This document shows, piece after piece, positions 22,873-33,932 of a stretch of 64,000 nt of DNA. Each line of letters starts with the position of its first letter. Position 1 is the first letter of the stretch. The DNA is from Haemonchus contortus. Lineage: Eukaryota > Nematoda > Chromadorea > Rhabditida > Trichostrongylidae. The notes below the pieces were generated by a model. It was not told the origin of the DNA, did not search any database, and was given only the letters and a program-made list of their open reading frames with translations. The DNA lies in the NCBI GenBank assembly GCA_000469685.2, contig LS997564.1, forward strand, positions 25,416,459-25,480,458, in the 5' to 3' direction. Both the position numbers and the translations under genes were made by a program.

Positions 22873-25800
22873 ATGAGGTTAATATCATTGATACTTGTTT
22901 TCGGTGTCACTAGTGGTCACACCAGCGATACGGTTGACGAAGAAGAGGTTTCGTTCTAGATTTCATTTATGTCTACTTGTTGGCTTTTAGCATCTGATTG
23001 TTCTTGTTATTATAGTTCATTAACAAAACAGAAGTGGACGTCATTGAAAGAATCAGAGACATGGGAAATGAAATTCTTCAAATTCCCCAACTCACACCTG
23101 AGGCAATAAAAACGCTCGAGGAGTTCGAGGTATAAATTTCCATTATATCAACAATGACTAACGTATTGGTCAAACCAGAGGCTCCACAGTTTGCGAAATG
23201 ATTTGTTTTCTTGAGCGACAGGTAAGGTTTGAGGATCGGAGGAAGTTTCGAAGGTATAATGCGCGAACTGAATAAAAGGCGAATTTCATTTCAGTGCTAG
23301 ACATTTTTTACTTCGATTTGTTAGTAAGCATGCAGTGCTTTTGGCATACCATTTTATATATTATAGAAGTATTCCTCCGTATAGGTTTCAGAGTAGAATA
23401 GACGACTTTGAAATAACACTTTCTCATTGAAAAAGATTTATTTGTCAATTTCATCAGCAACTGCCGGAAATGGAGCTCGATCACTTAAATCCAAAGGGAG
23501 ACTACATTGACGAGATCAACAAAAAAAGCAAGATAGACGAGAAACTTTTCCAGGGTGACATCTACCTCGATGAGTATGTTCCTGTCGTACAAACGAGCTA
23601 CCATTAGAGCAAAAATATGTGCTTAAGGTTACAAGGGAAGATAATAATCGATGAACTCAAAGAGGAACTGGAAGGTATTAATCGCACTAAACGTCAGGCG
23701 ATTAGAGACAAGGAAGGCGTGAGGCTCTGGAGCAATCATACAGTCCACTACTTCGTCACCACGACTTTAAGTAAGACACAAGTAATCTACTACTGACAAA
23801 GTGAATTAGATATTCGTTTAACAGGAATAAATTACAGGCGAAGATGCTAGAAGGGCTTTTCTGAGAGGAGCTGAGATGTGGACAAGAGACACATGTATTG
23901 TGTTTAGAGAGGATCCTAGCGCTGCAGGCGAGCACACACGTGGATGAGTAACTTCGAACACAAGTGTGAATTGCTTTCTGCAAAGTATGCATTCAAAAAC
24001 CTTCAAGAGTGGAACATACTGTGAGAGAAAGCTTTTAGCTGAACAGTAGTCGTTCCTTTTATAGTCATGTTGGGCAACTCAAAACATCATGTATTTATAA
24101 TGGGCGGCCGCTGCAGTTCAAATCGACTTCTACGAGTTTTAAATAATCTTCCTTTCAAATTTCTCTGAATACTACTTCTAGTTATCATGTTTAGAGGCTT
24201 ATTTTCGTCTGATTCTAATGCCTTTTAGTGTTGCCTTAACAATGTACAAATTTCCAGCTCATGATCTGCTGGTAGTGCAAGCAAAGAATGGATGTTGGTC
24301 GAATCTCGGAAAATTAGGGAGCTTGCAACACATATCTCTAGCAGACGGATGTGAGACCAGCTCCATCGCCGCCCACGAAATCGGCCATACCCTCGGATTT
24401 TATCACACCATGTCCAGACACGATCGCGATAAATACGTTTTTGTAAACCTTGCCAATATTGAGGTACTTTCAAGGAGATGCGGGCAAAACGGAAAAATCG
24501 CCGGTTATAACCTTTGCTTTCAGGAGAAGTGGCGGAGCCAATTCGCGTGGCAGAGAGAAGAGGACAATGATAACTTCAACCTGGGCTACGACTATGGTAG
24601 CATAATGCACATCAGAGTGAGTCTAAATATCTTTTGACATCAATTTTATGTCAGCCCATCTCATAGGACGAAATTATTCTCACTAGCAATCTCAATACTC
24701 ACGATTCTCTTGTTTTTTTTTGCAATATCATTCCAATGACTACAGTTTTCTGAATGCCTCCAATCGCAAACTTATTATTTTTAGAAGCATAGCTAGCTAC
24801 TGATTTCACTCTTTTTTTGAGTATCAAGCTTCTCTTCATTAATGTTCACGTATAGTGCTGCGATCAACCGCCAAGAGCCGACACTGATGCCGTATGACAA
24901 GTACTATCGCGAAACTCTTGGGTCGCCATTCGTTTCCTTCATCGACGTCTTGATGCTGAACAAGCTTTACGGATGCGACAGTCAGTTAGCGGTGTTAGTT
25001 TGAAAGTGCGGCGAATAGGGAGCTCACTTGAGCCACAACATAGAGACAATTCCCTCACAACGAGAGAGCGCATTCTTGAGTTCTGCTTGTGTGTGTTTGC
25101 TCTCAAAACAGCAATTTTTGAAATCTGTTAATTGCAATTGTTTTCAGAGTTGTGCGAGCGTAAGCAGATGAAAAATAAGCAAAGGAGGAACGAGAAATGT
25201 CAAAATGGTGGTTATCTTCATCCACTCAACTGCTCGAAATGCGTCTGTCCTGATGGATATGCTGGAGATCGATGCAATGAAAGGGTGCGAGAATACTTTC
25301 GAATGAGATTACGACATTGAGTGTCATTTTTAGCCCAAAGGAAACCCAAGAGAGTGCGGAGACACATATATCGCATCGACGGAATGGAAAAACTTCACAG
25401 ATCGTCTAGGAGATCCTACGGTTTATCGCCCTAAGGAAAACTATACAAAATGCTATTATTGGATTCAAGTATCTTTCGCAGCTTTAGCTAACCAGTGGTA
25501 AAGGGAATTCAGATACAATGGAAACCTTGGTTTCAGTCGCCTGAAAACACCGAAATTGAAATAGAGATTGTGAGCTTTTCTAAGTACCACGCTATAGAAG
25601 GTTGTCCAAACGCTGGTGTAGAAATCAAGACAAACGAAAACCATCAGCTCACCGGTTACAGGTGTCTTTTTTTGAATGAATAGAGTGAATTACTATTATC
25701 CCAGCATCCGTCTTCTATTTCCTTGCTCAGGTTCTGTTCTGCTAGCGCAGCAGGAACTAAGCTTCGCTCTTTCACTAATCGTGTCCCAATCATAACATGG

Positions 25801-26190
25801 AATAGGGTCTCTGAGTCAAGAGTGGTTTTGCGATACCGGCAAGGTAATGTTTTGGTGAACTATGTCCGATTCAACTGAAGTCAGGACGATCTGATTCAGT
25901 TTCGAAAGATGAGCCTCGATCAACTACATTAGGGTCAGAAGCTCGCAGAATCATTCAACCTCCCACCACCTTTGCTCCTCCTCCTTCTGTGCAAGAGAAC
26001 AAGTGCGAGGACCGTCCAGAGTAAGTGAAGGTTTTCGCAGTAGAATTCAGTGTGAGTAAATCAATACGGCCTTTCCAGATGTCCGATTCATATCGCGAAC
26101 GGATTCTGCTACCGCAAGGGTATCACGTATGAACAAAGGAAGATGTACTGTCCTCGAGGATGTCATCTTTGCGGCTCTCGAGGATTCTGA
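22873..26190 (+). CDS. Astacin (NAS-type) zinc metalloprotease, right copy, probably pseudogenised
   Basis: Exons: 22873-22947, 23016-23129, 23458-23573, 23628-23770, 23838-23927, 24258-24616, 24851-24980, 25148-25284, 25334-25468, 25488-25661, 25731-25843, 25885-26020 and 26079-26190, about 608 codons if uninterrupted. Exon 1 is a signal peptide (MRLISLILVFGVTSG). Exons 2-4 are the prodomain, ending in the furin-like RTKR. Exons 4-7 are the catalytic domain with LWSNHTVHYF, zinc site HEIGHTLGFYH, RHDRD and Met-turn SIMH. Exon 8 is EGF (CQNGGYLHPLNCSKC). Exons 9-11 are CUB and exon 13 a six-cysteine ShKT domain. Such secreted proteases act in moulting, digestion or tissue invasion. Oddities: GC donor after exon 5; exon 6/7 junction out of frame with canonical sites; intron 9 only 19 nt; exon 10 shifted by one base near GKGIQIQW. 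Left copy shows these too. Confidence 0.87.
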
Positions 26191-26278
26191 TTTTTTCTGG
26201 AATAAAGATAATTCCCGATTACGATTTTCCGAGAGCAAACTCTGCCTCACGTGAACAGATCCCTACCATAATTTTTGG

Positions 26279-26731
26279 CAAAATCAATAGGACGTCAATG
26301 TTCTTATGCGTCATTAAAGAGATTCTCATAGAATGCCTGCTAGTTCCTGGAAACTTCTTTTACTGCAACAACAACGGTATACTCTAATCAACTACAAATA
26401 TTGGTTGAGGATATACTTCTGGAATACATCAAACGGCAAAAAGACATTTTCCTCATAAAAATAGTCGTTTCCATGTAATAAAGAGGAAATGATGGAATCT
26501 AGAAACTCGGCTTGTGAGCCCCACCTGAGGTACGGTACATGCAGAGGCAATGCCCCGTAAAACAATCTCCTGTTCTGAATCAAAAAGAAACAGCTACCCA
26601 ACAAGCGATGTGCTAAGCAGAGACAATGCAAGACGGGGATAGCCGATCTCTTGAACGCGCAATCCACAGATTCCTGGATAAGTGGAATTGAAAAACTACC
26701 ATTGAATTGCATGAGGCTAAGATCCATTTAG
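26279..26731. other. Intergenic, right flank of the palindrome
   Basis: Unique sequence after the right breakpoint at about 26278. No supported gene. Confidence 0.4.
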
Positions 26732-27224
26732 AGGCACAGTTCACGATAATTTTGAAGTCTCTCTTCTCTTTCAAAAAGGGGAAGTGTAGGTTGGGAATAA
26801 TTATCGGTAATGGAGAAAGCGAGAAAAATATTCAATTACGAGAGAGAGTAGGCTCCTCAAAACTAGTTAAACTGAAGGTTGGACGACGGAAGTAACGTGG
26901 GAGGGGTATTCGGACGAGATTTCAGTTGTTGCAACTGCGCAATGAGCTGATTACATTGAGCCAAAAATGACCAGAATTGCCTTTCAGCGTCGCTATGGAT
27001 AATGAAAAGTTGCTTGGGTTTCCTACATGGGTTTCCTTGTGAATGGTGCAGCCACAGCCTCTACAGTGCCAGTCAAACTCGTGCGAGGATGCCCACGATA
27101 CAATATTTGAGCCTTTATAACGCCCTAACTAAGCAGATTTCCGACCTGATAGCGCCAATTATGGTGTACGAAGTAGCCTCGAATTCATGATACCTCAGGA
27201 GCCATTTTTATCATGAACGTGTCT
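26732..27224 (+). mobile_element. MITE of the TTRA family, copy A
   Basis: Ends AGGCACAGTTCACGATAATT and ATTTTTATCATGAACGTGTCT, followed by TTAA. The body shares CGAGATTTCAGTTGTTGCAA, GGGTTTCCTTGTGAATGGTG and TATAACGCCCTAACTAAGC with copies at 30294, 31767 (minus) and 32991. No coding capacity. Confidence 0.8.
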
Positions 27225-28964
27225 TTAAGTCCACTGAAGGCCACATCGCTGATAAAAGTCATATTTTGGTGACAAAATGGTACCAAAAATATGATATTAA
27301 CATGGCTCCCTAGCTAACCGAATGTCTCTGCCGCTCCATCCAATCTTCTGATAATAAAGATATATGATCGATGTTGCTCTTACTCATCGGACGCTGATGA
27401 ACAAATGTGTGCGGTCTGTAAAGAAGGGTTCTCAGGCGTTTCGAAAGCATTATGAGTCGCCCAAAAGGATTGTTGCTATCATTGAGCCGACATGATTAAC
27501 TTCACAGCAATAATCCCCTTTTATAAAATTTGCGTGTGTTTTTTGGAAGAAGATTATTTTTGAAGTTTTGTATGGTTTGAACGTACTGTTTACGCGGTTG
27601 AAATGCTTGAGTCATCCATTGACTTTCATGCTAAAAGAAAGGCAACGGGAAATTATAAATTATATTACCTGGATATGCCGCCGAAACCGGAACGGAGAAC
27701 GGAGTTTGAGGGCAATATAGCTTGTTCGAATTTCCAAAAACTGCTTCTGAACATCCTTCACTACTCCACTACACGAAACTTCTGCCGGAATTTTCTTTCG
27801 TTTTATTCTTGGGAGTGGAGCTCACTGGAAATTTATCTTTGGAGGTAGCCAACCGGGTGAAGATGATTGTAGCACGACACCAGAAAACTTCGAGTTGAAG
27901 AGCTTCTGAGTCCGGGCCAGAATCACTTGAATTATCAACTTTACAATAAGCGGCATTTAAGGATGGTGTGATCATCTGAACAGGAAGACAAAACTACATT
28001 TCGGGTATAATGAAAACTACATTCATGCTCAATGAAATCAACTACCCCTAGCGGTGAGGTCTTAAGATGTAGGGGAGGCGGGGAAGGGTTTATAACGAAA
28101 GCTCACGAGAAATCCGCTCCACAACTTGTATTTGTTGTCAGATGCATTGTGAGTGGTGCCATTAGAAGTGCTCAATGTTGTCATAATCAGGGTGCAGAAG
28201 TAGACATAGAATTCGGCTGCGGCACTATGTGTGGTGAAGAAAAACCCATTGAGCAGAAGCACGAAATTCTAGACTATACGGCTTACACGTGGTCCTACTA
28301 ATGTGTAGCGCTTGGGCTTGAGTGAGTACCGATTTCGATTCACTAGAAGTTAGAAGCAAGCCCATCATTTTTGCAGATAGTCCAGAACTGATAATCAGCT
28401 CCTTTTACTACACTGGTGTAGGCAAAGAAATTGTGGAACTCGAGACAGTCGGTCTACGTCTGTCACGAGGGCCGGTTCTGTTAGTCAGGGAGGTTCTGAG
28501 AAGGCGGGTCTGTCGGAATGTGAGCCGTAGGTATTACGAACCTCGAATTAACTTCCCTATTGCAGATAGGAGCAAATTACTGGGAGGAGAAATTAGTGGC
28601 ATTGTGGACGGAGTGTTTTTAAGAGCTTGCAGGTAACAACTTCTTTTCAGGCACTTTCCGCCTTCCAGTTATTCCAACGATTTCCTCCCTTTGGCCTACA
28701 TGAAAATTACATTTTGACTATAAGGCTACTAGAAGCTTCGGGTTACTGTAGAGAAATTCCTCCCAATGAAACAAAGGGGATCAAGTGGAACGACAGAGCT
28801 TCAGCTTTTTACATATACATATCACTACAGTAGAAGTTCTATTTGAAGTATTTTGACCAGCCTAACATAACTGCTTTCATGGGACACTCTTCGGCTTACT
28901 GTGGACCTCTTCTTAAGGGACGAGACCCAGCAGGAGAAAAAGCTAGAATGCCCATTCAAGGTTT
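27225..28964. other. Region with unrecognised open frames
   Basis: Two plus-strand frames lie back to back: 28032-28301, with a cysteine-rich stretch (CCHNQGAEVDIEFGCGTMCG), and 28322-28636, with YYTGVGKEIVELETVGLRL. Their composition is more protein-like than that of neighbours, but I recognise no family and see no clear splice partner. They may be remnants or chance. Nothing else is supported. Confidence 0.25.
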
Positions 28965-29250
28965 AATCGGGACACGGGCAGTAGGATCAGTTTTGTGTCA
29001 TCGATTCACCGCGCACGGCAGTCGCGGGCCATTTGCCTCGTTATTACAATTCTAGCGTTCTTTATACATATATACGATTATTATTCCTAGCATAATTCTG
29101 GTGGTAGTTATTTTGTTTCTGTACTTCTTACCTGCTGCTGCATTCTGCTACATTCCTTCGCGCGCGGCGCCGCTCGCCGTGACGCGACCATTTCGATCCT
29201 ACTGCACCACACCCAATTTAATCTACTTCCGGAGAGCATAACTGTCAGCT
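28965..29250 (-). repeat. Dispersed repeat of about 270 bp, copy 2
   Basis: Reverse-oriented relative of 7775-8055. The CCTGCTGCTGCATTCTGCTA and ACTGCACCACACCCAATTTA blocks match the complement of copy 1. Confidence 0.75.
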
Positions 29251-29794
29251 CAATTGAATAATGAAAGTTCAAAGATCAGGGACCTCGGGAAGGAACTGAT
29301 GGACATGAAATATTAGTCATTCACATTTTATCCTTCAATAGTCTCCTCTCGAAATTGTTCACATTTCCCACCTCCTCGCGTCAAATAATCCCTCCCGTTA
29401 TTGACTTTTACTCTAATTTATGTTTCTTTACACCTATCTAGTTATTATGAACCCTCCACAGCTATATAAAAACTTGAGCTCACCTGAAGTGGAAGCTATA
29501 GAAGCCACCTCATAGACTTATACATTAATCTCCATTTTCATAGACTCGATGTCCCTTGTAATTTACTTTATGGAAATGATATTAGCATTACTAATGAGAT
29601 GGTTCTTCTAAAGATCTCTGCGATCCGAGGAGCTTATCTCCTGCATAATTTGCCTGTTTTCAGTGCAACGTGAAGCCATACCTCAAAATATTGGTCTAGG
29701 GGATGAGTGCATCACACCGCGTAGATGGTACCTGTGACGTACGAAAAAGTAATATAAGGATGACTCAGCAGTATGTGAATGGTCGAGGTGTTCA

Positions 29795-29980
29795 ATCCTT
29801 CCTGCATTAATTGTTCGGTACCAGACTCGCCTAGGAGGATGATGCTACTGATTCGTATAGTAGCTAGACACCGCTAGCCATTGTATTGGCCCCATCGTGA
29901 AAACGCCACTGTGATTCTAACAATAAGTAGAGTCTAATAGGAGGGCGCGTCCCAAGCATGGAATTGATTGAGGTCAGGAG
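29795..29980 (+). mobile_element. SINE copy lacking the tRNA head
   Basis: Starts at GGTACCAGACTCGCCTAGGA and runs to GATTGATTGAGGTC near the tail; the box A/B head is absent, as in a rearranged copy. Confidence 0.65.
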
Positions 29981-30293
29981 GCCTCATCTCGCTGGACCTT
30001 ATTCTTGTGGTCACGCGCATAGTACGGGAGGAAGCAGGTAATCATCTTTTACGAAAATCGAGAGTTATTAAAAGTAAAAACTGTTTGATCATCTTCAAAA
30101 ATGGCAGCTCTCTGCTTTCCGAGGATTCTAGCAATGAACGTGCCATGTGCGACGCTCAGAATGGGAAACAAGCGGTCGACTCTTCTCTGTGATGGCCGGC
30201 TGGACTAACCCTGTTCAAAAACAGCCTGACCAGTTTCTTTCACAGTAATTCCACTCATGAAGGATTCGCAAAAATCATAACTGATATGTTTAC

Positions 30294-30795
30294 TTCAAAA
30301 GTTCACGATAACTTTGAGGTACCCCCCTTCAAGCGAAAAGGGGAAGTATAAGTTGAAGTTCATCAGTAGTGAAGAGAGTGAGAATTTTCGCTGAATCTGA
30401 GCAAAACAAGGTACCTTAAAGGTAGGGAAAATAGAAGTTGGACGAGATTACCATGAAGGTAAATAACATGGAAGGGGTATTTGGACGAGATTTCACTTTT
30501 TGCAATTGCGCACAGAGCTGAAGACATCGAGCGAAATTGTCCAGCATGGCTTTTCTCTGTCGGTATGGATCATGGGAAATTGTTTGAACTTTCTACATGG
30601 GTTCCCTTGTGAATGGTGAGCCTCTACAACACCGTTCAAACTCGTCCGCGCATACACCCGGCTCAATCTCTTGAACTTTACAACGCCCTAACTAGTCCGT
30701 TTTCCGATCTGATGGCGCCACACATGGTATATAAGGAAGCTACAGACTTATCGTAGCTGGATGTCTCATAAGCCATTTTTTTTTGAACTGTGCCT
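30294..30795 (+). mobile_element. MITE of the TTRA family, copy B
   Basis: AGTTCACGATAACTTTGAGG at the left and GAACTGTGCCT at the right; the body is colinear with copy A. The first bases of the left terminus have decayed. Confidence 0.7.
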
Positions 30796-31107
30796 TTGGG
30801 CCTTTATAATTTTTCCCTACACGAACCGTCCCCCTTTGACACTTTGCCACATTTCTTTCAGAGGACCTTTAGTCGCGACTTACGTTACCTCTCTTGCAAA
30901 CATCGCATTCGGCATATGTGTCACATATGTCAACCTCCTTGTTGCTTTTGTGCCTGTTGTCGCTTATTTCCGCTTCGCTACATTTCCGCCACGATGAATG
31001 TCCAACAGAGAATTGCTTTTGCAAGAGAGAATAAGTAAATTATGGTTGCAGGTGCTACTAGTGTAGAAGGGCAGCTGCGATAGGAATTTTTTTCTCTTCC
31101 TACTTAA

Positions 31108-31762
31108 AGGCACAGTTCACTATAATTTTGGGTAATCTAGATTATGACGAAAAATGGAGGATATGATGGAAAATAGCGCGATGAAGGCGACGAAAAAGTG
31201 TGAATCGATGTTTCCAAAGTGGGAAAGGCTTCGAAAAACCGTTAAAAAGGGGGCAGGACGAGAATGAGACCAGAAGAATGAAGAAGAGTGAGGCTTTTGG
31301 ACGAGCTATACAATGTGTGTCATTGCTACGTGTGGGTCCTGGTGCAAATAACTGATTACGGTAAACAAAATTTTATACACTCATGAGCATAAGTTAACAA
31401 AAAACCCTAGTAACATCCCACCCTTTTCAGCCCCTTGGGATAGAAAATTGGAGGAGGGATCACAGCAGCAAAAAGAATAGCAAAGGAAAAAGGAAAGAGA
31501 GGAAAACATCGCCTCATCACTCGGCGATCAGCTGATTGTGTGTGGGTCCTAGAACGAATACTTGCGATCTGTATCGCCTCAACACTCGTCTGACGTGACA
31601 TCGATCGAGGGCGGGAAGGCCGCACAAGCCGGGAACAGGGCTTCCACTATGCCCTAACCTTCGAGTTTTTTGGCGCGAGAGGGTCCTTTCTGTTACCCTT
31701 GGGGGTCACTAAGTATTCCTAAGGGAAGGACTCAGTAACCATTTTCACCGTGAACCGTGCCT
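31108..31762 (+). mobile_element. MITE of the TTRA family, copy C
   Basis: TTAA (31104-31107) precedes AGGCACAGTTCACTATAATT, and CCGTGAACCGTGCCT is followed by TTGA (31763-31766). The interior diverges from copies A and B. Confidence 0.65.
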
Positions 31763-31766
31763 TTGA

Positions 31767-32258
31767 AGGCACACTTTACGGTAAAAATGGTTTCTGAGAT
31801 CATAGTATGAACTTGAGGCCCTACCTCACGCCATACTTGCCGTTATAAGGTCGGAAACGTCCTGTATAGGGCACAATAAGAGGTCAGAGATTGTATCGTA
31901 TGAATGCCGCACCCATAGTAGACGAGTTTCATCGGCATTATAGAGGCTGCACCATTCACAAGGGAACCCATGTAGGATGTTCAAGCAACTTGTCATGACC
32001 CATAGCGACAGTGAAAGGCAATTCTGGACAGTTTTGGCTTGATGTAGTCAGCTCTTAGCGCAATCGCAATGACTGAAATCTCGTCCAAATACTCCTCACA
32101 TGTCATTTCAGTCACGGTATCTCGTACAAACTCTGTGTTCACTAATTTGAGCGGCCTTATTTTCGCTACCCTCGCCTCCTCCACCACCTATGTACTGTTC
32201 CTTATACCTCCGCGTTTGGACTTGGAGAGGTACCTCAAGATTATCGTGAAATGTGCCT
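31767..32258 (-). mobile_element. MITE of the TTRA family, copy D, abutting copy C
   Basis: Minus-oriented member whose left boundary is the TTGA that also ends copy C; the right end ATGTGCCT is followed by TTAA (32259-32262). The body is the complement of copy A, for example ACAAGGGAACCCATGTAGGA. Confidence 0.75.
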
Positions 32259-32583
32259 TTAATTATTGCTTGCAAATGACTTCAAAGTGCGAACAAAGCT
32301 AAATTGCCCATACTTTCTTCAACAGGCGAGGGAAATCATGCATATCAAATTGAAGCGGATGACGCTCCTTGAGATGAGCCTCCAAAGTATGCAGATCGAG
32401 CTTCAGAAGCCTTGATGCCTTCTTACCTCATAAAAAGCCTCGAAAGATACGGAACGTGATGGTCTCTAAAATTCCCCTCTAGGATGAACCCGTCGGAAGG
32501 GCTGGCCGGCCAACGCGGCCAATGTTGGTGTTATGTTATAACGGCTGTTGTTAAGACGGTACCCTCCACAGTGAAGTGTTAGG

Positions 32584-32665
32584 ACGCAAACGAATAGTGC
32601 GCTTATGTGAGAGACACCCAGACGGTAACAGACAGATAATCCCGTACAACCGCTTTTCCTGACAA
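32584..32665 (+). repeat. Short dispersed repeat, copy 1 of 3
   Basis: GAGAGACACCCAGACGGTAA with flanks CGAATAGTGCGCTTATGT and GTACAACC. Relatives are at 41790-41870 and 42231-42310, all in the same orientation. Confidence 0.65.
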
Positions 32666-32990
32666 CTTTTCAAAGCCTTATATTTTTGAAAATCCGCCGA
32701 TTTTTGCGCTTCTTTCGCATTTTTGGTCCACTCAAGCTAGATTTCTGGGTTTTATTGCGACCCGCGTCTTTTACTGCTGAATCGACCGTTCAACATTTAC
32801 GTTGTTTCAATGTATGCAGGGCTGCAGGGCGGAAATAGACTGACTGGGAACGCGAAACTTGATGGATGTCTGCGACTTACCATCTAATTCCCAGGTTGAT
32901 TTCCAAAATGGAGGCAGAGCTTTGATTTTATCAATGGCTGTGAACTGGGAAAAGGCATTCAATGGGGCTACAGTTTGGAACAGAACTTGA

Positions 32991-33575
32991 AGGCACAGCT
33001 CATCATAATCTTGAGGTACCCTTTCGAAGCTGAAAGTGGAAATGTTGATGCAGTGCACCGGTAGCGAAGAAAGCGAGAAAACCGCCTAGTCCGCAAGAAA
33101 CAAGGTTTTCTTAAAGGCACCGTTCGCGATGATTCAATGGGCGGACACGTCATCGACACACTCGCCCATTGAATCATCGCGAACGGTGCCTTTAAAGTAG
33201 TGGATTTAGAGGTTATACGAGATCACCATGACGGCAATGGCATGAGGTAGGTGCGTGGACGAGATTTCACTTGCTCCAACTGCAAAAAGAGCTAATTATA
33301 TCAAGCCGGAATTGTCCGAAACTGTCTTTCACCGTCGTTAGGGGTTATGACCAGTTGTTTAAATCTTACTATAAGGGAGTACCTTGAAATAGCGCAACCC
33401 CTACATTGCCTTTGGAACACGTCCTTTGTGGGTGTGGCTTCCATATAGTCTCAGGCCCCCTTGTTGTGCCCTATACAGGACATTTTTTAACTTCATAACG
33501 GCAGGTATTGTCTAACTCCCTTGAATTTATATTCTGAGGAAATCTCAGAAACTATTTTTATCGAGAACTGTGCCT
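32991..33575 (+). mobile_element. MITE of the TTRA family, copy E, with nested hairpin
   Basis: Flanked by TTGA on both sides (32987-32990 and 33576-33579). Ends AGGCACAGCTCATCATAATC and TCGAGAACTGTGCCT. It is interrupted by the TTAA-flanked hairpin at 33115-33191. Confidence 0.8.
33115..33191. mobile_element. Minimal TTAA-flanked hairpin MITE nested in copy E
   Basis: Counting the neighbouring bases, 33113-33193 has 31-bp perfect arms (AGGCACCGTTCGCGATGATT then CAATGGGCG) and a 19-nt loop. TTAA stands at 33111-33114 and 33192-33195. The AGGCAC end is the same as that of the host element. Confidence 0.8.
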
Positions 33576-33932
33576 TTGAATGCATTTCCTCTCAGAGCAA
33601 TAAATTTTCCTGGACATCCTCGGGCTATTAATCTTCTATTAATAGGGACTACTCGTTGCTAGGAAATCTGTGTTACTGGTTTGACGTCCTTGTATGCAAT
33701 TTGTTCAATTTCCAGTGTTTTCTTCAGAAAATCCCCAACAGCTGTTCGCCTGCTCACGTCAGTGTTGCTGTCTCCAACAAGTATTTCAGTTCGAAAGCCA
33801 GACTTCCATGTGCTGTTTGATAAACGCTTGAGAAAGAACTCTAAAGCTTCATATACCCGTATTCGTAATTGAAAACAGAACAGAACAGTACAAACGGTGA
33901 TAAGCAACTAGTAGCGACCGGTGGCAGACAGA

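Larger units (their letters stand above)
16190..26278. repeat. Ten-kb inverted duplication (palindrome) containing two astacin genes
   Basis: The left arm (16190-20836 plus 21231-21313) mirrors the right arm (21541-26278) around a unique spacer of about 227 bp (21314-21540). From 16201 to 20614 every landmark checked satisfies left + right = 42468, so no net indels appear in 4.4 kb. Only isolated base differences were noticed, for example 16226/26242 and 16324/26144. From 20615 inward the arms differ at many positions and by small indels. The left arm alone carries a 394-bp insertion (20837-21230). Confidence 0.95.
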
